Made by a program: the position numbers and the translations under genes. Under the pieces are notes generated by a model. It had not been told where the DNA came from and did no database searches. It was given only the letters and a program-made list of their open reading frames with translations. Shown piece after piece: positions 8,663-18,185 of a DNA stretch of 64,000 nucleotides (within the stretch, counting starts at the first letter, position 1; every line of letters begins with the position of its first letter). This stretch comes from Agrobacterium cucumeris (GTDB taxonomy: Bacteria; Pseudomonadota; Alphaproteobacteria; Rhizobiales; Rhizobiaceae), in the NCBI RefSeq assembly GCF_030036535.1, contig NZ_CP080387.1, positions 2,918,501 to 2,982,500 of the forward strand. Direction: 5' to 3'.

Positions 8663-9199
8663 ATTCGCAGACCTTTCAAAGCCGATGCCCCCGTCAAGGA
8701 GGGCCCGCGCTCCAACCGGGAAATTCGGGTTCCCAGAGTTCAGCTTATTGATGAAGAGGGCCAGAACCTCGGTAGCATGCCGACGGATCAGGCTTTGAAA
8801 ATGGCGGAAGAGGCCGGTCTCGATCTCGTCGAGATTTCGCCGAACGCAGAGCCGCCGGTATGCAAGATCCTCGATCTCGGCAAGCTTAAATACTCGACCC
8901 AAAAGAAAGCCGCTGAGGCGCGCAAGAAACAGAAGATCGTCGAGGTCAAAGAAATCAAGATGCGCCCCAACATCGACACGCATGACTATGACGTGAAGAT
9001 GAAGGCGATGAACCGCTTCTTTGACGAGGGTGACAAGGTGAAGGTGACGCTGAAGTTCCGTGGCCGTGAAATGGCCCACCAGGAACTTGGCATGAAACTT
9101 CTCCTCCAGGTGAAGGAAGATACCCAGGCGATTGCCAAGGTGGAAGCCGAGCCGAAGCTGGAAGGCCGTCAGATGATGATGGTTCTCGCCCCGAAATAA
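8663..9199 (+). CDS. infC: Translation initiation factor IF-3, AUU start
   Basis: 178 aa when started at ATT 8663. AGGAG at 8649-8653 lies 9 bases upstream, and the frame from there gives the full N domain ([20 protein letters not shown]...). The first in-frame ATG (8777) would remove the N-terminal domain. The N domain ends near '[12 protein letters not shown]', and a lysine-rich linker leads to the C domain '[17 protein letters not shown]'. IF-3 rejects non-canonical start codons, so its own AUU start gives negative feedback, as known in E. coli. It heads the infC - rpmI - rplT order, though a hairpin and 191 bases separate it from rpmI. Confidence 0.95.
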   Translation: MRRPFKADAPVKEGPRSNREIRVPRVQLIDEEGQNLGSMPTDQALKMAEEAGLDLVEISPNAEPPVCKILDLGKLKYSTQKKAAEARKKQKIVEVKEIKMRPNIDTHDYDVKMKAMNRFFDEGDKVKVTLKFRGREMAHQELGMKLLLQVKEDTQAIAKVEAEPKLEGRQMMMVLAPK

Positions 9200-9235
9200 T
9201 TTTGCGCCAGTCCTGAAAGCTGCGTAAATAACCGC

Positions 9236-9270
9236 CGCAAGGGGAAATTTTCATTCCCCGTTGCGCTTTT
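9236..9270 (+). terminator. Terminator after infC
   Basis: CGCAA-GGGGAA pairs with TTCCCC-GTTGCG (one bulged C) and is followed by CTTTTA. It lies 37 bases past the infC stop and about 120 bases before rpmI. It may terminate or attenuate read-through into the ribosomal protein genes. Confidence 0.6.
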
Positions 9271-9390
9271 AGCCGACTGCGGTTATAAGCGCGCGTCCGA
9301 ACGGTCCGGCAGGGCATGCCGAGGCCGTTCCTGAATAGCTTGAAATAGGCCTCGTCTGCCTGTTTCGATACAAAAACACGGAGTAGCAAA

Positions 9391-9594
9391 ATGCCCAAGA
9401 TGAAGACGAAGTCCGCTGCAAAAAAGCGGTTCAAGATCACCGCTACCGGTAAGGTTGTTGCAGCCGCCGCCGGTAAGCGCCACGGCATGATCAAGCGTAC
9501 CAACAAGTTCATTCGCGACGCGCGTGGAACCATGGTTCTCGCCGAAGCTGACGGCAAGAAAGTCGTCAAGAACTACCTGCCGAACGGTCTCTGA
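9391..9594 (+). CDS. rpmI: 50S ribosomal protein L35
   Basis: 67 aa, the normal L35 length. It starts [17 protein letters not shown] and contains the conserved '[20 protein letters not shown]' region. Highly basic. It lies 40 bases upstream of rplT in the usual rpmI-rplT pair. A GGAG lies 8 bases before the ATG. The 191-base leader holds the infC terminator and probably the rpmI promoter. Confidence 0.97.
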   Translation: MPKMKTKSAAKKRFKITATGKVVAAAAGKRHGMIKRTNKFIRDARGTMVLAEADGKKVVKNYLPNGL

Positions 9595-9634
9595 GACTTT
9601 TCCGCACTTTTGGACACTTTAAGGAGATCATGAC

Positions 9635-10039
9635 ATGGCACGCGTAAAACGTGGCGTAACTTCCCGCGCCAAGCACACCAAGACACTCAAGGCAGCCAAG
9701 GGCTTCTACGGCCGCCGCAAGAACACCATCCGCGCAGCAAAGGCTGCTGTGGATCGTTCCAAGCAGTACGCTTACCGCGACCGCAAGGTCAACAAGCGCA
9801 ACTTCCGCGCTCTGTGGATCCAGCGTATCAACGCTGCTGTTCGCGAATTCGGCCTGACCTACGGCCGCTTCATCGACGGCCTGAACAAGGCTGGCATCGA
9901 AGTCGACCGCAAGGTTCTGTCCGACATGGCTATCCATGAGCCGGCAGCATTCGGCGCGCTCGTTGAAGCAGCGAAGAAGGCTCTTGAGTACCTCAAGGAT
10001 GCTGGTACGACCAACGAGTTTGAAACCGCTGTAAAGTAA
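9635..10039 (+). CDS. rplT: 50S ribosomal protein L20
   Basis: 134 aa. Starts [16 protein letters not shown], with the long basic N-terminal helix ('[20 protein letters not shown]') that threads 23S rRNA. The C-terminal globular part ('[24 protein letters not shown]') follows. AAGGAG lies 7 bases before the start. L20 is required early in 50S assembly. A strong hairpin terminator follows 32 bases after the stop, closing the rpmI-rplT unit. Confidence 0.97.
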   Translation: MARVKRGVTSRAKHTKTLKAAKGFYGRRKNTIRAAKAAVDRSKQYAYRDRKVNKRNFRALWIQRINAAVREFGLTYGRFIDGLNKAGIEVDRKVLSDMAIHEPAAFGALVEAAKKALEYLKDAGTTNEFETAVK

Positions 10040-10070
10040 TTACGGCGCGGACAATCTGTTGTTCATTTGA

Positions 10071-10110
10071 AACCCGCGCCGGTCCTCCGGCGCGGGTTTT
10101 CGATTTTTTG
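10071..10110 (+). terminator. Rho-independent terminator of rpmI-rplT
   Basis: AACCCGCGCCGG / CCGGCGCGGGTT forms a 12-bp perfect stem with a TCCT loop. It is followed by TTCGATTTTTT. Confidence 0.92.
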
Positions 10111-10214
10111 GAATTCACGGCAGTTCCGGCAAAGGCGTAGAGCGTTTTGCACCGGGGTTGCCAGAAGGGTGGGGCATCCAGCTTTCGGTTGGCATGTTCC
10201 ATTGGGGGGCAAGA

Positions 10215-11093
10215 ATGCTGGTTGCCGCAAGTGAGGCGGAAAAGGCGAAGGGTTTCCACGTCCATCTCGAAGATGGCGATATCGCAGCCTTGATGCGGGT
10301 TCTGCTTAAAAGCGAGCGCCGCGTGCAGAAACTCGAGCTTTCCACAACGACCGTCTGGATAAAACGCCAGGGCACGGAAACGCCGTCCTGGTGGATAAAG
10401 CTGCAGACTTTTCTTGCAAAGCTGCTTCCCTATACCTTTATGCGTCCTTCGCCGCCGCTTGATGGCGCCGGTCTCATGCGCCGCGAACTCGAAACGCTGG
10501 AGGCCTTCAAGGCCCGTGGTTTCCCCGTGCCCCCCGTCATCTATTCCTCGCTGACGGCCGTTGTGCTTGGCGATGTCGGCCCCACCATCATGGAGCGCAT
10601 GGATGCGATAAAGGCCACGACACCGGTGGAGCACGATACGCTGCTTGTAAAATCCGCAGAGGCGCTTGGCGAGTTGCATGCGGCGGGTCTCTGCCATGGT
10701 CGTCCGCATGTGCGTGACTTCTTTCTCCAGGACGGCCGTGTCGGTTTCATGGATTTCGAGGAGCGTCCTCAGGAGGTCATGCCGCTGGAAACGGCGCAGG
10801 CCCGCGATATATGGCTGCTGTTTTTACAGGTTGCCACCCGCGCCTGCGATGCGCCGGGGACCTGCGATGCGGCCTTCGCCCGCTGGCGCGAAAACGCCCC
10901 GCCCCGGGCGCTGGAAGAATTGTGCCGCCTGACCGGCATTCTCGGGCGATTTTTACCGCTTGCCCGGTTGATCGGGCGCGTGCGGATGGGTAGTGATCTG
11001 CGACGCTTTATCATGGCGACCGACTATCTGATGAATGCTGTGAACCCCGAAGCCGCTGTCAAAAAGACCGGCAAGGCAGGAAAAGATGACTGA
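10215..11093 (+). CDS. Lipopolysaccharide/Kdo-kinase-like protein, coupled to pheS
   Basis: 292 aa from the ATG at 10215, which has a GGGGGG site 5 bases upstream; alternative starts at 10194 (ATG) or 10158 (TTG) lack one. The second half has a protein-kinase-like core: '[21 protein letters not shown]' (HGRP...RD, catalytic-loop equivalent) followed by '[12 protein letters not shown]' (DFE in place of DFG). This pattern belongs to the WaaP/Kdo-kinase-like family; whether it phosphorylates LPS is unproven. Its last 8 bases overlap the start of pheS, so the two are translationally coupled although functionally unrelated. Confidence 0.75.
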   Translation: MLVAASEAEKAKGFHVHLEDGDIAALMRVLLKSERRVQKLELSTTTVWIKRQGTETPSWWIKLQTFLAKLLPYTFMRPSPPLDGAGLMRRELETLEAFKARGFPVPPVIYSSLTAVVLGDVGPTIMERMDAIKATTPVEHDTLLVKSAEALGELHAAGLCHGRPHVRDFFLQDGRVGFMDFEERPQEVMPLETAQARDIWLLFLQVATRACDAPGTCDAAFARWRENAPPRALEELCRLTGILGRFLPLARLIGRVRMGSDLRRFIMATDYLMNAVNPEAAVKKTGKAGKDD

Positions 11094-12168
11094 ACTTGAT
11101 ACCTTGAAATCGCAATTGATGTCGGAGATCGCCGCTGCTGCCGATGAACCGGCCATCGAAGCCGTGCGCGTTTCCGCGCTGGGCAAGAAGGGCTCGGTTT
11201 CGGAGCTTCTGAAGACGCTGGGCAGCATGACGCCGGAAGAGCGCCAGACCCGCGGTGCTGCCATCAACCAGCTCAAGACTGAGATCACCGATCTTATCGG
11301 CGAACGCAAGAATGCGCTGAAGGATGCTGCCATTGCCGCCCGGTTGAAGGCGGAAACGGTGGATGTCAGCTTGCCGGTTCGCCAGTCCCCGGCCGAGCGT
11401 GGCCGCATTCATCCCATCAGCCAGATCGTCGATGAAATCACCGCCATCTTCGCGGATATGGGTTTCTCGATCGCCGAAGGTCCCGATATCGAGACCGATT
11501 ATTACAACTTCACGGCGCTGAATTTCCCCGAAGGCCACCCGGCCCGCGAAATGCACGACACCTTCTTCTTCCAGCCGGATGAAAACGGTGAGCGTAAGGT
11601 GCTGCGCACGCACACCTCGCCGGTGCAGATCCGCACCATGGAAAGCCAGAAGCCGCCGATCCGCATCGTCATTCCCGGCAAGACCTACCGTCAGGATTCC
11701 GACGCCACCCATTCGCCGATGTTCCATCAGGTCGAAGGCCTTGTCATCGACAAGAAAGCGCATGTCGGCAATCTGCGCTGGGTGCTGGAAGAGTTCTGCA
11801 AGACCTTCTTCGAGGTCGACAGCGTTGTCATGCGTTTCCGCCCGTCCTTCTTCCCCTTCACGGAGCCGAGCTTCGAGGTGGATATTCAGTGCGACCGTTC
11901 CGGCCCGATCGTCAAGTTCGGCGAAGGTAACGACTGGATGGAAATTCTCGGCTGCGGCATGGTGCACCCGAACGTGCTGCGTGCTGGTGGGCTGGACCCG
12001 GACGAATATCAGGGCTTTGCCTGGGGCATGGGCCTCGACCGCATCGCCATGCTGAAATACGGCATGCCTGATCTGCGCGATTTCTTCAACGCCGATGTCC
12101 GCTGGATGAACCATTACGGCTTCCGCCCGCTCGACATGCCGACGCTGTTCGGCGGTTTGAGCGTTTAA
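11086..12168 (+). CDS. pheS: Phenylalanyl-tRNA synthetase alpha subunit
   Basis: 360 aa. N-terminal coiled coil (about 1-90), then the class II catalytic core. Motif 2 is in '[20 protein letters not shown]'; motif 3 is in '[25 protein letters not shown]'. It charges tRNA-Phe as an alpha2-beta2 enzyme with PheT, 24 bases downstream. The start overlaps the preceding kinase-like gene by 8 bases. AGGAAAAG lies just before the ATG. Confidence 0.97.
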   Translation: MTELDTLKSQLMSEIAAAADEPAIEAVRVSALGKKGSVSELLKTLGSMTPEERQTRGAAINQLKTEITDLIGERKNALKDAAIAARLKAETVDVSLPVRQSPAERGRIHPISQIVDEITAIFADMGFSIAEGPDIETDYYNFTALNFPEGHPAREMHDTFFFQPDENGERKVLRTHTSPVQIRTMESQKPPIRIVIPGKTYRQDSDATHSPMFHQVEGLVIDKKAHVGNLRWVLEEFCKTFFEVDSVVMRFRPSFFPFTEPSFEVDIQCDRSGPIVKFGEGNDWMEILGCGMVHPNVLRAGGLDPDEYQGFAWGMGLDRIAMLKYGMPDLRDFFNADVRWMNHYGFRPLDMPTLFGGLSV

Positions 12169-12192
12169 TCCGGTTAGCCAAGGAGCAAAGAC

Positions 12193-14616
12193 ATGAAATT
12201 CACTCTTTCCTGGCTGAAAGAGCATCTGGATACCGATGCGACGCTGAACAAGATTTGCGAGCGGCTGACGGCAATCGGCCTCGAGGTCGAAGAAGTTGAC
12301 GACAAGGCGGCTTATAAGCCTTTCGTCATTGCCAAGGTGGTTTCCGCTGAAAAACATCCTGAGGCCGACCGCCTCAAGGTGCTGATGGTCGATGCCGGTG
12401 ATGGCAAGCCGGTGCAGATCGTCTGCGGTGCGCCCAATGCACGCGCCGGCCTTGTCGGTGCGCTGGCGCGTCCGGGCGTGTATGTCCCGGGTATCGATGT
12501 CACCCTTGCTGTCGGCAAAATTCGCGGCGTCGAAAGCCACGGCATGATGTGCTCCGAAAAGGAGCTCAACATTTCTGACGATCATGACGGCATCATCGAT
12601 CTGCCGCAGGATGCCCCTGTCGGCACGTCCTTCGCCACCTATGCCGGCCTCGACGATCCGATGATCGAAATCAACCTGACGCCGAACCGTCCGGATTGCA
12701 CGTCGATCTACGGCATTGCCCGTGATCTTGCGGCTTCCGGTCTCGGCAAGCTGAAGACAAGGCCTGCGCCGTCCTTCAAGGTGGAAGGCGCAACGCCCGT
12801 CGATGTGAAGCTGGAACTGGACGATGCGGCGCTCTGCCCCGGCTTTTCGCTGCGCATCGTGCGTGGCGTGAAGAACGGCCCGAGCCCGAAATGGATGCAG
12901 CAGCGCCTGATGGCAATCGGCCTGCGCCCCATCAACGCTCTTGTCGACATCACCAACTACATGACCTTCGATCAGGGTCGGCCGATGCACGTCTTCGACG
13001 CTGCCAAGGTCAAGGGCGATCTGACGGTTCGTCGTGCGAAAGAGGGTGAGACGATCCTCGCACTCGACCAGCGGGAATATAAGCTCGGCCCGAACAATGT
13101 CGTCATCGCCGACGAAAAGGGCCTAGAGTCCATCGGCGGCGTGATGGGCGGCGAACATTCCGGCTGCGACGAAAACACTGTCGACGTGCTGATCGAGTCC
13201 GCACTCTGGGATCCGATCAACATCGCCAAGACCGGCCGTTCGCTCGGCATCATCACCGATGCGCGTTATCGTTTCGAGCGCGGCGTTGATCCGGAATACA
13301 TGGTTCCAGGTCTGGAGCGCACCACCGAACTGGTTCTGGAACTCTGTGGCGGCGTCGCTGGCGAAGCCCGGGTCGTGGGTTATAAGGGCCATCAGCCCAA
13401 GGTCGTGGATTTCCCGCTCGCGGAAGTGAAACGCCTGACGGGTCTGGAAGTCTCGGCAGAAGAGAGCCTCACCATTCTCAAAGGCCTCGGTTTCGGTGTC
13501 GAGGGAACGGGCGAGCGCGTTTCCGTCACCGTCCCGTCCTGGCGTCCTGATGTCGACGGCAAGGCTGATCTGGTGGAAGAAGTCATGCGCATCCACGGCG
13601 TCGACAATATCAAGCCGGAACCGCTGGAAAACTTCGGTGCCGTCAATGGTCGTATCCTGACCACGCTGCAGATTCGCACGCGTACTGCGCGCCGTGCCCT
13701 GGCAAGCCGTGGCATGCTGGAAGCCGTCACGTGGTCCTTCATTCCGGAAGCGCAGGCGAAGCTCTTCGGTGGCGGTTCGCCGGCCCTGAAGCTCGCCAAC
13801 CCGATTGCGGCCGATATGTCGGACATGCGGCCCTCGTTGCTGCCTGGCCTGTTGACCGCCGCCCAGCGTAATGCCGACAAGGGGCATAGTGACGTCGCGA
13901 TCTTCGAGGTTTCCGGCACCTATGAGGGCGATACGCCTGAGAAGCAGCGCCGTGTTGCCGGCGGTGTCCGCCGTGGCACGGCCTCGCTCGCAGGCAGCGG
14001 CCGCATGTGGTCCAATGCTGCCAAGGGCGGCGGCAAGCCGGTGGATGTCTATGACGCCAAGGCTGATGCGCTCTCGGTGCTGGAAGCCTGCGGCCTGCCC
14101 ATGGCCAATGTGCAGATCGAAGCCGGTGCGCCTTCCTGGTATCACCCCGGCCGTTCCGGCACCATCAAGATGGGCCCGAAGGTCGTGCTCGGTTATTTCG
14201 GTGAATTCCATCCGAAGACCCTGTCCGAACTGGATGTTTCCGGTGCCTATTGCGGTTTCGAGATTTATCTCGATGCCATGCAGGAGCCGAAGAAGAAGGC
14301 GACCCGTACCAAGCCCGCACTTGAGCTTTCGCCCTTCCAGGCCGTCAAGCGCGACTTCGCCTTCGTGGTGGACAAGTCGGTCGAGGCGGGTGCCATCATC
14401 AAGGCCGCGACGAGCGCCGACCGTAAGCTGATCACCGGCGTCAATGTCTTCGATATCTTCGAGGGGGCGTCGCTCGGCGAAAACCGCAAGTCGGTGGCCA
14501 TCGAAGTCCAGATCCAGCCGGTCGACAAGACGCTGACGGATGAGGATTTCGAGGCGCTGACGGCCAAGATCGTTGGCAATGTCGAGAAGTCGACAGGTGG
14601 CGTTCTGCGTGCTTGA
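12193..14616 (+). CDS. pheT: Phenylalanyl-tRNA synthetase beta subunit
   Basis: 807 aa, normal length. Domains: EMAP/OB-fold tRNA-binding (about 40-150, 'CGAPNARAG'), B3/B4 editing domain (about 210-400), B5 domains (about 400-480, '[21 protein letters not shown]'), the core, and a C-terminal FDX-ACB anticodon-binding domain (about 715-807, '[16 protein letters not shown]'). AGGAG lies 8 bases before the start. It forms an operon with pheS and ends at a strong hairpin. Confidence 0.97.
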   Translation: MKFTLSWLKEHLDTDATLNKICERLTAIGLEVEEVDDKAAYKPFVIAKVVSAEKHPEADRLKVLMVDAGDGKPVQIVCGAPNARAGLVGALARPGVYVPGIDVTLAVGKIRGVESHGMMCSEKELNISDDHDGIIDLPQDAPVGTSFATYAGLDDPMIEINLTPNRPDCTSIYGIARDLAASGLGKLKTRPAPSFKVEGATPVDVKLELDDAALCPGFSLRIVRGVKNGPSPKWMQQRLMAIGLRPINALVDITNYMTFDQGRPMHVFDAAKVKGDLTVRRAKEGETILALDQREYKLGPNNVVIADEKGLESIGGVMGGEHSGCDENTVDVLIESALWDPINIAKTGRSLGIITDARYRFERGVDPEYMVPGLERTTELVLELCGGVAGEARVVGYKGHQPKVVDFPLAEVKRLTGLEVSAEESLTILKGLGFGVEGTGERVSVTVPSWRPDVDGKADLVEEVMRIHGVDNIKPEPLENFGAVNGRILTTLQIRTRTARRALASRGMLEAVTWSFIPEAQAKLFGGGSPALKLANPIAADMSDMRPSLLPGLLTAAQRNADKGHSDVAIFEVSGTYEGDTPEKQRRVAGGVRRGTASLAGSGRMWSNAAKGGGKPVDVYDAKADALSVLEACGLPMANVQIEAGAPSWYHPGRSGTIKMGPKVVLGYFGEFHPKTLSELDVSGAYCGFEIYLDAMQEPKKKATRTKPALELSPFQAVKRDFAFVVDKSVEAGAIIKAATSADRKLITGVNVFDIFEGASLGENRKSVAIEVQIQPVDKTLTDEDFEALTAKIVGNVEKSTGGVLRA

Positions 14617-14633
14617 AAGCCGATGGCTGAATG

Positions 14634-14666
14634 AAAAAAGCCGCGGCGGTTGCCGCGGCTTTTTTT
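14634..14666. terminator. Bidirectional terminator between pheT and aldo/keto reductase
   Basis: AAAAAAGCCGCGGC / GCCGCGGCTTTTTT forms a perfect stem with a GGTT loop. It lies between the convergent stops of pheT and the minus-strand reductase, with a U-tract on both strands. Confidence 0.93.
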
Positions 14667-14670
14667 GTTT

Positions 14671-15672
14671 TTAGCGGTTGGCCATCTGGGACATGCGCGC
14701 GGGATAGCGTTCCCCCGCAACCTTTGCCGGCGAGAGGAGGGCGCCGAGGCTCGCAACTTCTTCCGCCGTCAGCGAAACATCCGCTGCAGCGACGTTTTTC
14801 TCCAGATTGGCGATTTTTGTGGTGCCGGGGATAGGAGCGATGAAGTCGCCCTGTGCCAGCACCCAGGCGAGCGCCAGTTGCCCGGCGGTAACGCCCTTTT
14901 CAGTCGCCATGTCTTCCAGAAGCTGGATGAGCGCCAGATTGGCGTCGAAGTTTTCGCTTTGGAAGCGCGGCAGGCCGCGACGGAAATCATCGGCGGCGAG
15001 GCCGTCGAGTGACTTCAGCGCGCCCGTCAGAGCCCCGCGCCCGAGCGGGCTGAAGGGGACAAAACCAATGCCGAGTTCACGGCAGGTTTCCAGCACGCCA
15101 TTTTCCTCCACATCGCGGGTCCACAGCGAATATTCGCTCTGAATGGCGGCAATCGGATGGGTGGCGTGCGCTTTGCGAAGCGTTTCGGCACTGGCTTCGG
15201 AAAGGCCGAGATGTTTCACCTTGCCTTGCTTCACCAACTCCGCCATGGCCCCGACCGTCTCTTCGATCGGCACATCGGGATCGACGCGATGCTGGTAAAA
15301 CAAGTCGATGGCATCGACGCCAAGACGTTTGAGCGAGGCTTCGGCGACGGCGCGCACATTTTCCGGCCGGCTGTCGGTGCCCACCATCATCTGGCCTGCG
15401 GGTTTGCTGGGGTCGATCCTGAAACCGAACTTGGTGGCGATGACCACCTTGTCGCGATAGGGCTTCAAACCCTTGCCGACGAGAATCTCGTTATTGTAAG
15501 GCCCATAAACCTCTGCCGTATCGAAAAAGGTGACGCCGAGTTCGACGGCGCGGTGCAGCGTCGCTATTGCGCTGCTTTCATCGCCGGTCGGGCTATAGGC
15601 ATGGGTCATTCCCATGCAGCCGAGGCCAAGCGCCGAAACGGATAGGTTGTTTCCAAGGGTTCTTTGTTTCAT
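14671..15672 (-). CDS. Aldo/keto reductase
   Basis: 333 aa from the ATG at 15672, preceded by AAGGA; a longer frame to 15705 lacks a site. TIM-barrel AKR features: '[21 protein letters not shown]' (catalytic Asp and Tyr), '[10 protein letters not shown]' (Lys), '[10 protein letters not shown]' (His), 'SEYSLWTRD' and a C-terminal NADPH-binding segment. It resembles the AKR13/YajO-like group acting on small aldehydes or ketones. It is divergent from a LysR gene, with a palindrome in the shared promoter, so it is probably that regulator's target. Cytoplasmic. Confidence 0.9.
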   Translation of the reverse strand: MKQRTLGNNLSVSALGLGCMGMTHAYSPTGDESSAIATLHRAVELGVTFFDTAEVYGPYNNEILVGKGLKPYRDKVVIATKFGFRIDPSKPAGQMMVGTDSRPENVRAVAEASLKRLGVDAIDLFYQHRVDPDVPIEETVGAMAELVKQGKVKHLGLSEASAETLRKAHATHPIAAIQSEYSLWTRDVEENGVLETCRELGIGFVPFSPLGRGALTGALKSLDGLAADDFRRGLPRFQSENFDANLALIQLLEDMATEKGVTAGQLALAWVLAQGDFIAPIPGTTKIANLEKNVAAADVSLTAEEVASLGALLSPAKVAGERYPARMSQMANR

Positions 15673-15768
15673 CTGTTCGTCCTTCCATAAGGAACCGCCC
15701 GTCATCAGGGCGTGATCAGAAAATAGTGTCTCATGGCGATAAAAATAATCGCTGCAAATCTACTTGGG

Positions 15769-15789
15769 TTGTTCTATCATTTAGAACAA
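15769..15789. promoter_or_regulatory. LysR-type operator, overlapping the lysR start codon
   Basis: TTGTTCTA and TAGAACAA are perfect 8-base inverted repeats 5 bases apart. This fits LysR dyad boxes in the intergenic region between lysR and its divergent target. The last base is the A of the lysR ATG. Confidence 0.65.
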
Positions 15790-16679
15790 TGAACCGTGTG
15801 CAACTCTCCCAGCTGGCCGTTCTCGCTGCCGTTGCCGAAGGCCGCAGCTTCCGCAAGGCTGCGGCTGAACTCGCCATTGCGCCCTCCGCCGTCAGCCATG
15901 CCGTCTCGTCACTGGAGGCAAGCCTTGGCCTGCGTCTGCTTCATCGTACCACCCGCAGCGTTTCGCCGACAGAGGAGGGAAGGCGGCTTCTCGAAACACT
16001 GGGTCCGGCGCTTGCAGATATCGATGCGGTCATCGAGACGCTTGCCGAGCATGGCGGGAGACCGGCCGGCCCCCTGCGCATCACCCTGCCGAGGCTGGCC
16101 GCCGAGGATCTCATCGTGCCGCGACTGGGTGAGTTCCTGCGGCTCTATCCCGATATTTCACTCGAAATCTCAACCGATGACCGTTTTGAAGATATTGTCG
16201 CGAAGGGTTTCGATGCCGGGCTACGGCTCGGGGAGCACCTCGACGCGGATATGATTGCGGTGAAAGCCAGCGGCGCATGGCGCGGCGCAATTGTTGGTTC
16301 TCCGTCCTATTTTGCAGAAAATCCACCACCACGCGATCCCAGGGATCTCATCCGCCATCGCTGTATTCGCCGCCGTTTCGCCAGTGGTCTTATCTATCGC
16401 TGGGAACTGGAGAAGAACGGCAAGCCGCTGGTGGTCGATGTGCAGGGACCTTTGATCCTGTCGGACCAGAGCCTCATTCGCCGGGCAGCGATCGACGGGG
16501 CAGGGCTCGCCTTCGTTTTCGAGCAGCGCGTCGAGGACGATATCAGGGAGGGCAGGCTCATCCGCGTGCTGGAGGACTGGTGCGCACCCTTTGACGGCTT
16601 TTATACCTATTATCCCTCCCGCCGGCAGATGCGTCCGGCGCTGAGGGCTTTTGTGGATTTTTTCCGCTTCCGGGGCTGA
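15789..16679 (+). CDS. LysR-family transcriptional regulator
   Basis: 296 aa from the ATG at 15789. Residues 1-60 are the winged HTH ('QLAVLAAVAEGRSFRKAAAE', 'SAVSHAVSSLEASLGLRLLHRT'); about 90-290 form the periplasmic-binding-like effector domain. No Shine-Dalgarno site is visible before the ATG, and no alternative in-frame start exists nearby, so leaderless or weak initiation is likely. The operator palindrome touches the start codon, which suits autorepression. The divergent aldo/keto reductase is the probable target; the effector is unknown. Confidence 0.9.
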   Translation: MNRVQLSQLAVLAAVAEGRSFRKAAAELAIAPSAVSHAVSSLEASLGLRLLHRTTRSVSPTEEGRRLLETLGPALADIDAVIETLAEHGGRPAGPLRITLPRLAAEDLIVPRLGEFLRLYPDISLEISTDDRFEDIVAKGFDAGLRLGEHLDADMIAVKASGAWRGAIVGSPSYFAENPPPRDPRDLIRHRCIRRRFASGLIYRWELEKNGKPLVVDVQGPLILSDQSLIRRAAIDGAGLAFVFEQRVEDDIREGRLIRVLEDWCAPFDGFYTYYPSRRQMRPALRAFVDFFRFRG

Positions 16680-17123
16680 TCAGAACTTGATGCGATAGCG
16701 AATATGGCCGTCGCTTTTCACGTAGCTGTCGTAAAGTTTCTGGGCGCGGTGGTTGTCCTCGCCCGTGTGCCAGTATAGCCGTGACCAGCCCTTTTCCTTG
16801 CAGATGGTGATAAGATCGTCCATCAGCGCCCGGCCCGTTCCCTTGCCACGGATTTCCCCATCGACAAATAAATCCTCCAGATAGCAATCCGGCGTCTTCA
16901 CCCAGGTGGAATCATGGAAGTGGTGGATGGCGAAACCCGCCATCCCGTCACCCAGCACGGCCACACGCATCGAAACACGGGATGTGGGATCAAGGATGCG
17001 CGCCCAGGTATGGTCGGTGACGTCATCGGCAAGCTCGACCTCATAAAAGGCAAGGTAATCGTTCCAGAGGCGCAGCCATTCCGCCCGGTCAGCCGGCTCA
17101 GCGTTACGAATTGCAAGTTCCAT
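16680..17123 (-). CDS. GNAT-family N-acetyltransferase
   Basis: 147 aa. Acetyl-CoA loop 'LFVDGEIRGKGTGRALMDDL' (R-G-K-G-T-G-R-A), around 87-106, then 'GWSRLYWHTGEDNHRAQKLYDSY', typical of the amine acetyltransferases related to spermidine/spermine and histone types. One base separates it from the stop of the upstream aldo/keto reductase (TAAGATG), so the two are co-translated. Its stop abuts the stop of the convergent lysR gene with no spacer. Substrate unknown. Confidence 0.88.
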   Translation of the reverse strand: MELAIRNAEPADRAEWLRLWNDYLAFYEVELADDVTDHTWARILDPTSRVSMRVAVLGDGMAGFAIHHFHDSTWVKTPDCYLEDLFVDGEIRGKGTGRALMDDLITICKEKGWSRLYWHTGEDNHRAQKLYDSYVKSDGHIRYRIKF

Positions 17124-17124
17124 C

Positions 17125-18075
17125 TTATGCGCCTGCCTTGTCGAGAAGGGTCATCATTTCATCGGTCAGTTTCAACTCGATGGCGCGTTTGAAGCTTTCA
17201 AGCTGCGACAGGCTGGTGGCACTGGCAATCGGCGCGGTTATCGCCTTTTTCCGCAACAGCCACGCCAGCGCGATATCGGCGAGCTTGGCCCCGGTCTGTA
17301 CCGCCACCGCATCCATCGCGCCTAGAACGGCAAGGCCACGCGTGTTGACATATTCGCCGACGCGATAGCTGCGGGCAACGCCTTCCGTATCGGCCTTGGC
17401 ACGGTATTTCCCGGTCAGGAAACCGGCGGCGAGGCTGTAGTAGTTGATGACGCCAATCTCTTCCTTCACACAGAGATCAGCAAGCGGACCTTCGAAATCC
17501 GCACGGTTGTAGAGATTATATTCCGGCTGCAGCACGTCGTAACGCGGAAGACTGTTTTTCGCAGCCGTATCCAGCGCCTCCTGAAGCTGGCTGGCGGAAT
17601 AGTTGGAGCAGCCAATGGCGCGGATTTTTCCCTGTTCCTTCAGCTTTGCAAAGGCGGCAAGCGTCTCTTCCAGCGGCACCTCGGCATCCGGCTTGTGGGC
17701 GAGGTAGAGGTCGATATAGTCGGTCTGCAGCCGCTTCAGCGAGGCTTCGACAGCCTCTGCGATCCACTTGGCGCTGAGGCCGGTCTTCTGGCCGCGATTG
17801 TCAAAACCGACCTTGGTGACGATCACCGCATCCTCGCGCTTGATGCTCGATTGCTTCAGCCATTTGCCGATGATGACTTCGGATTCGCCGCCCTCATGCC
17901 CGTCTACCCAGGCGGAATAGACATCCGCCGTGTCGATGGCGTTGAACCCGGCGTCAAAAAAAGCGTCGAGCAGGGCAAAGGAAGTCTTCTCATCCGCTGT
18001 CCAGCCGAACACGTTGCCGCCAAAGACGATCGGGGCGATGGAGAGGCCGGTGCGGCCGAGGTTTCGTTTTTCCAC
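17125..18075 (-). CDS. Aldo/keto reductase (second, L-glyceraldehyde reductase-like)
   Basis: 316 aa with a GTG start at 18075; AGGAG lies 8 bases upstream. Motifs: 'NAIDTADVYSAW' (Asp, Tyr), 'AVIVTKVGFD' (Lys), 'DLYLAHKPDAEVP' (His), 'AIGCSNYSASQL', 'YSLAAGFLTGKYR'. The family reduces small aldehydes or ketones with NADPH. It forms a two-gene unit with the GNAT gene that starts one base after its stop. No local regulator is adjacent on this side. Confidence 0.9.
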   Translation of the reverse strand: MEKRNLGRTGLSIAPIVFGGNVFGWTADEKTSFALLDAFFDAGFNAIDTADVYSAWVDGHEGGESEVIIGKWLKQSSIKREDAVIVTKVGFDNRGQKTGLSAKWIAEAVEASLKRLQTDYIDLYLAHKPDAEVPLEETLAAFAKLKEQGKIRAIGCSNYSASQLQEALDTAAKNSLPRYDVLQPEYNLYNRADFEGPLADLCVKEEIGVINYYSLAAGFLTGKYRAKADTEGVARSYRVGEYVNTRGLAVLGAMDAVAVQTGAKLADIALAWLLRKKAITAPIASATSLSQLESFKRAIELKLTDEMMTLLDKAGA

Positions 18076-18185
18076 GGGGAATTCTCCTGTTGCTGACTTT
18101 GTGGCAAGGTTAGCAACTGCTCATCCGCATAACCATTCAATTCCTTTGATGGCACTCATCAGGCAATGGACGGAAGCCGGCGAGA

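Noticed and set aside
8777-9199. infC starting at ATG 8777 (140 aa)
   Set aside because: This removes the IF-3 N domain. The ATT at 8663 has a good ribosome site and gives the full 178 aa.
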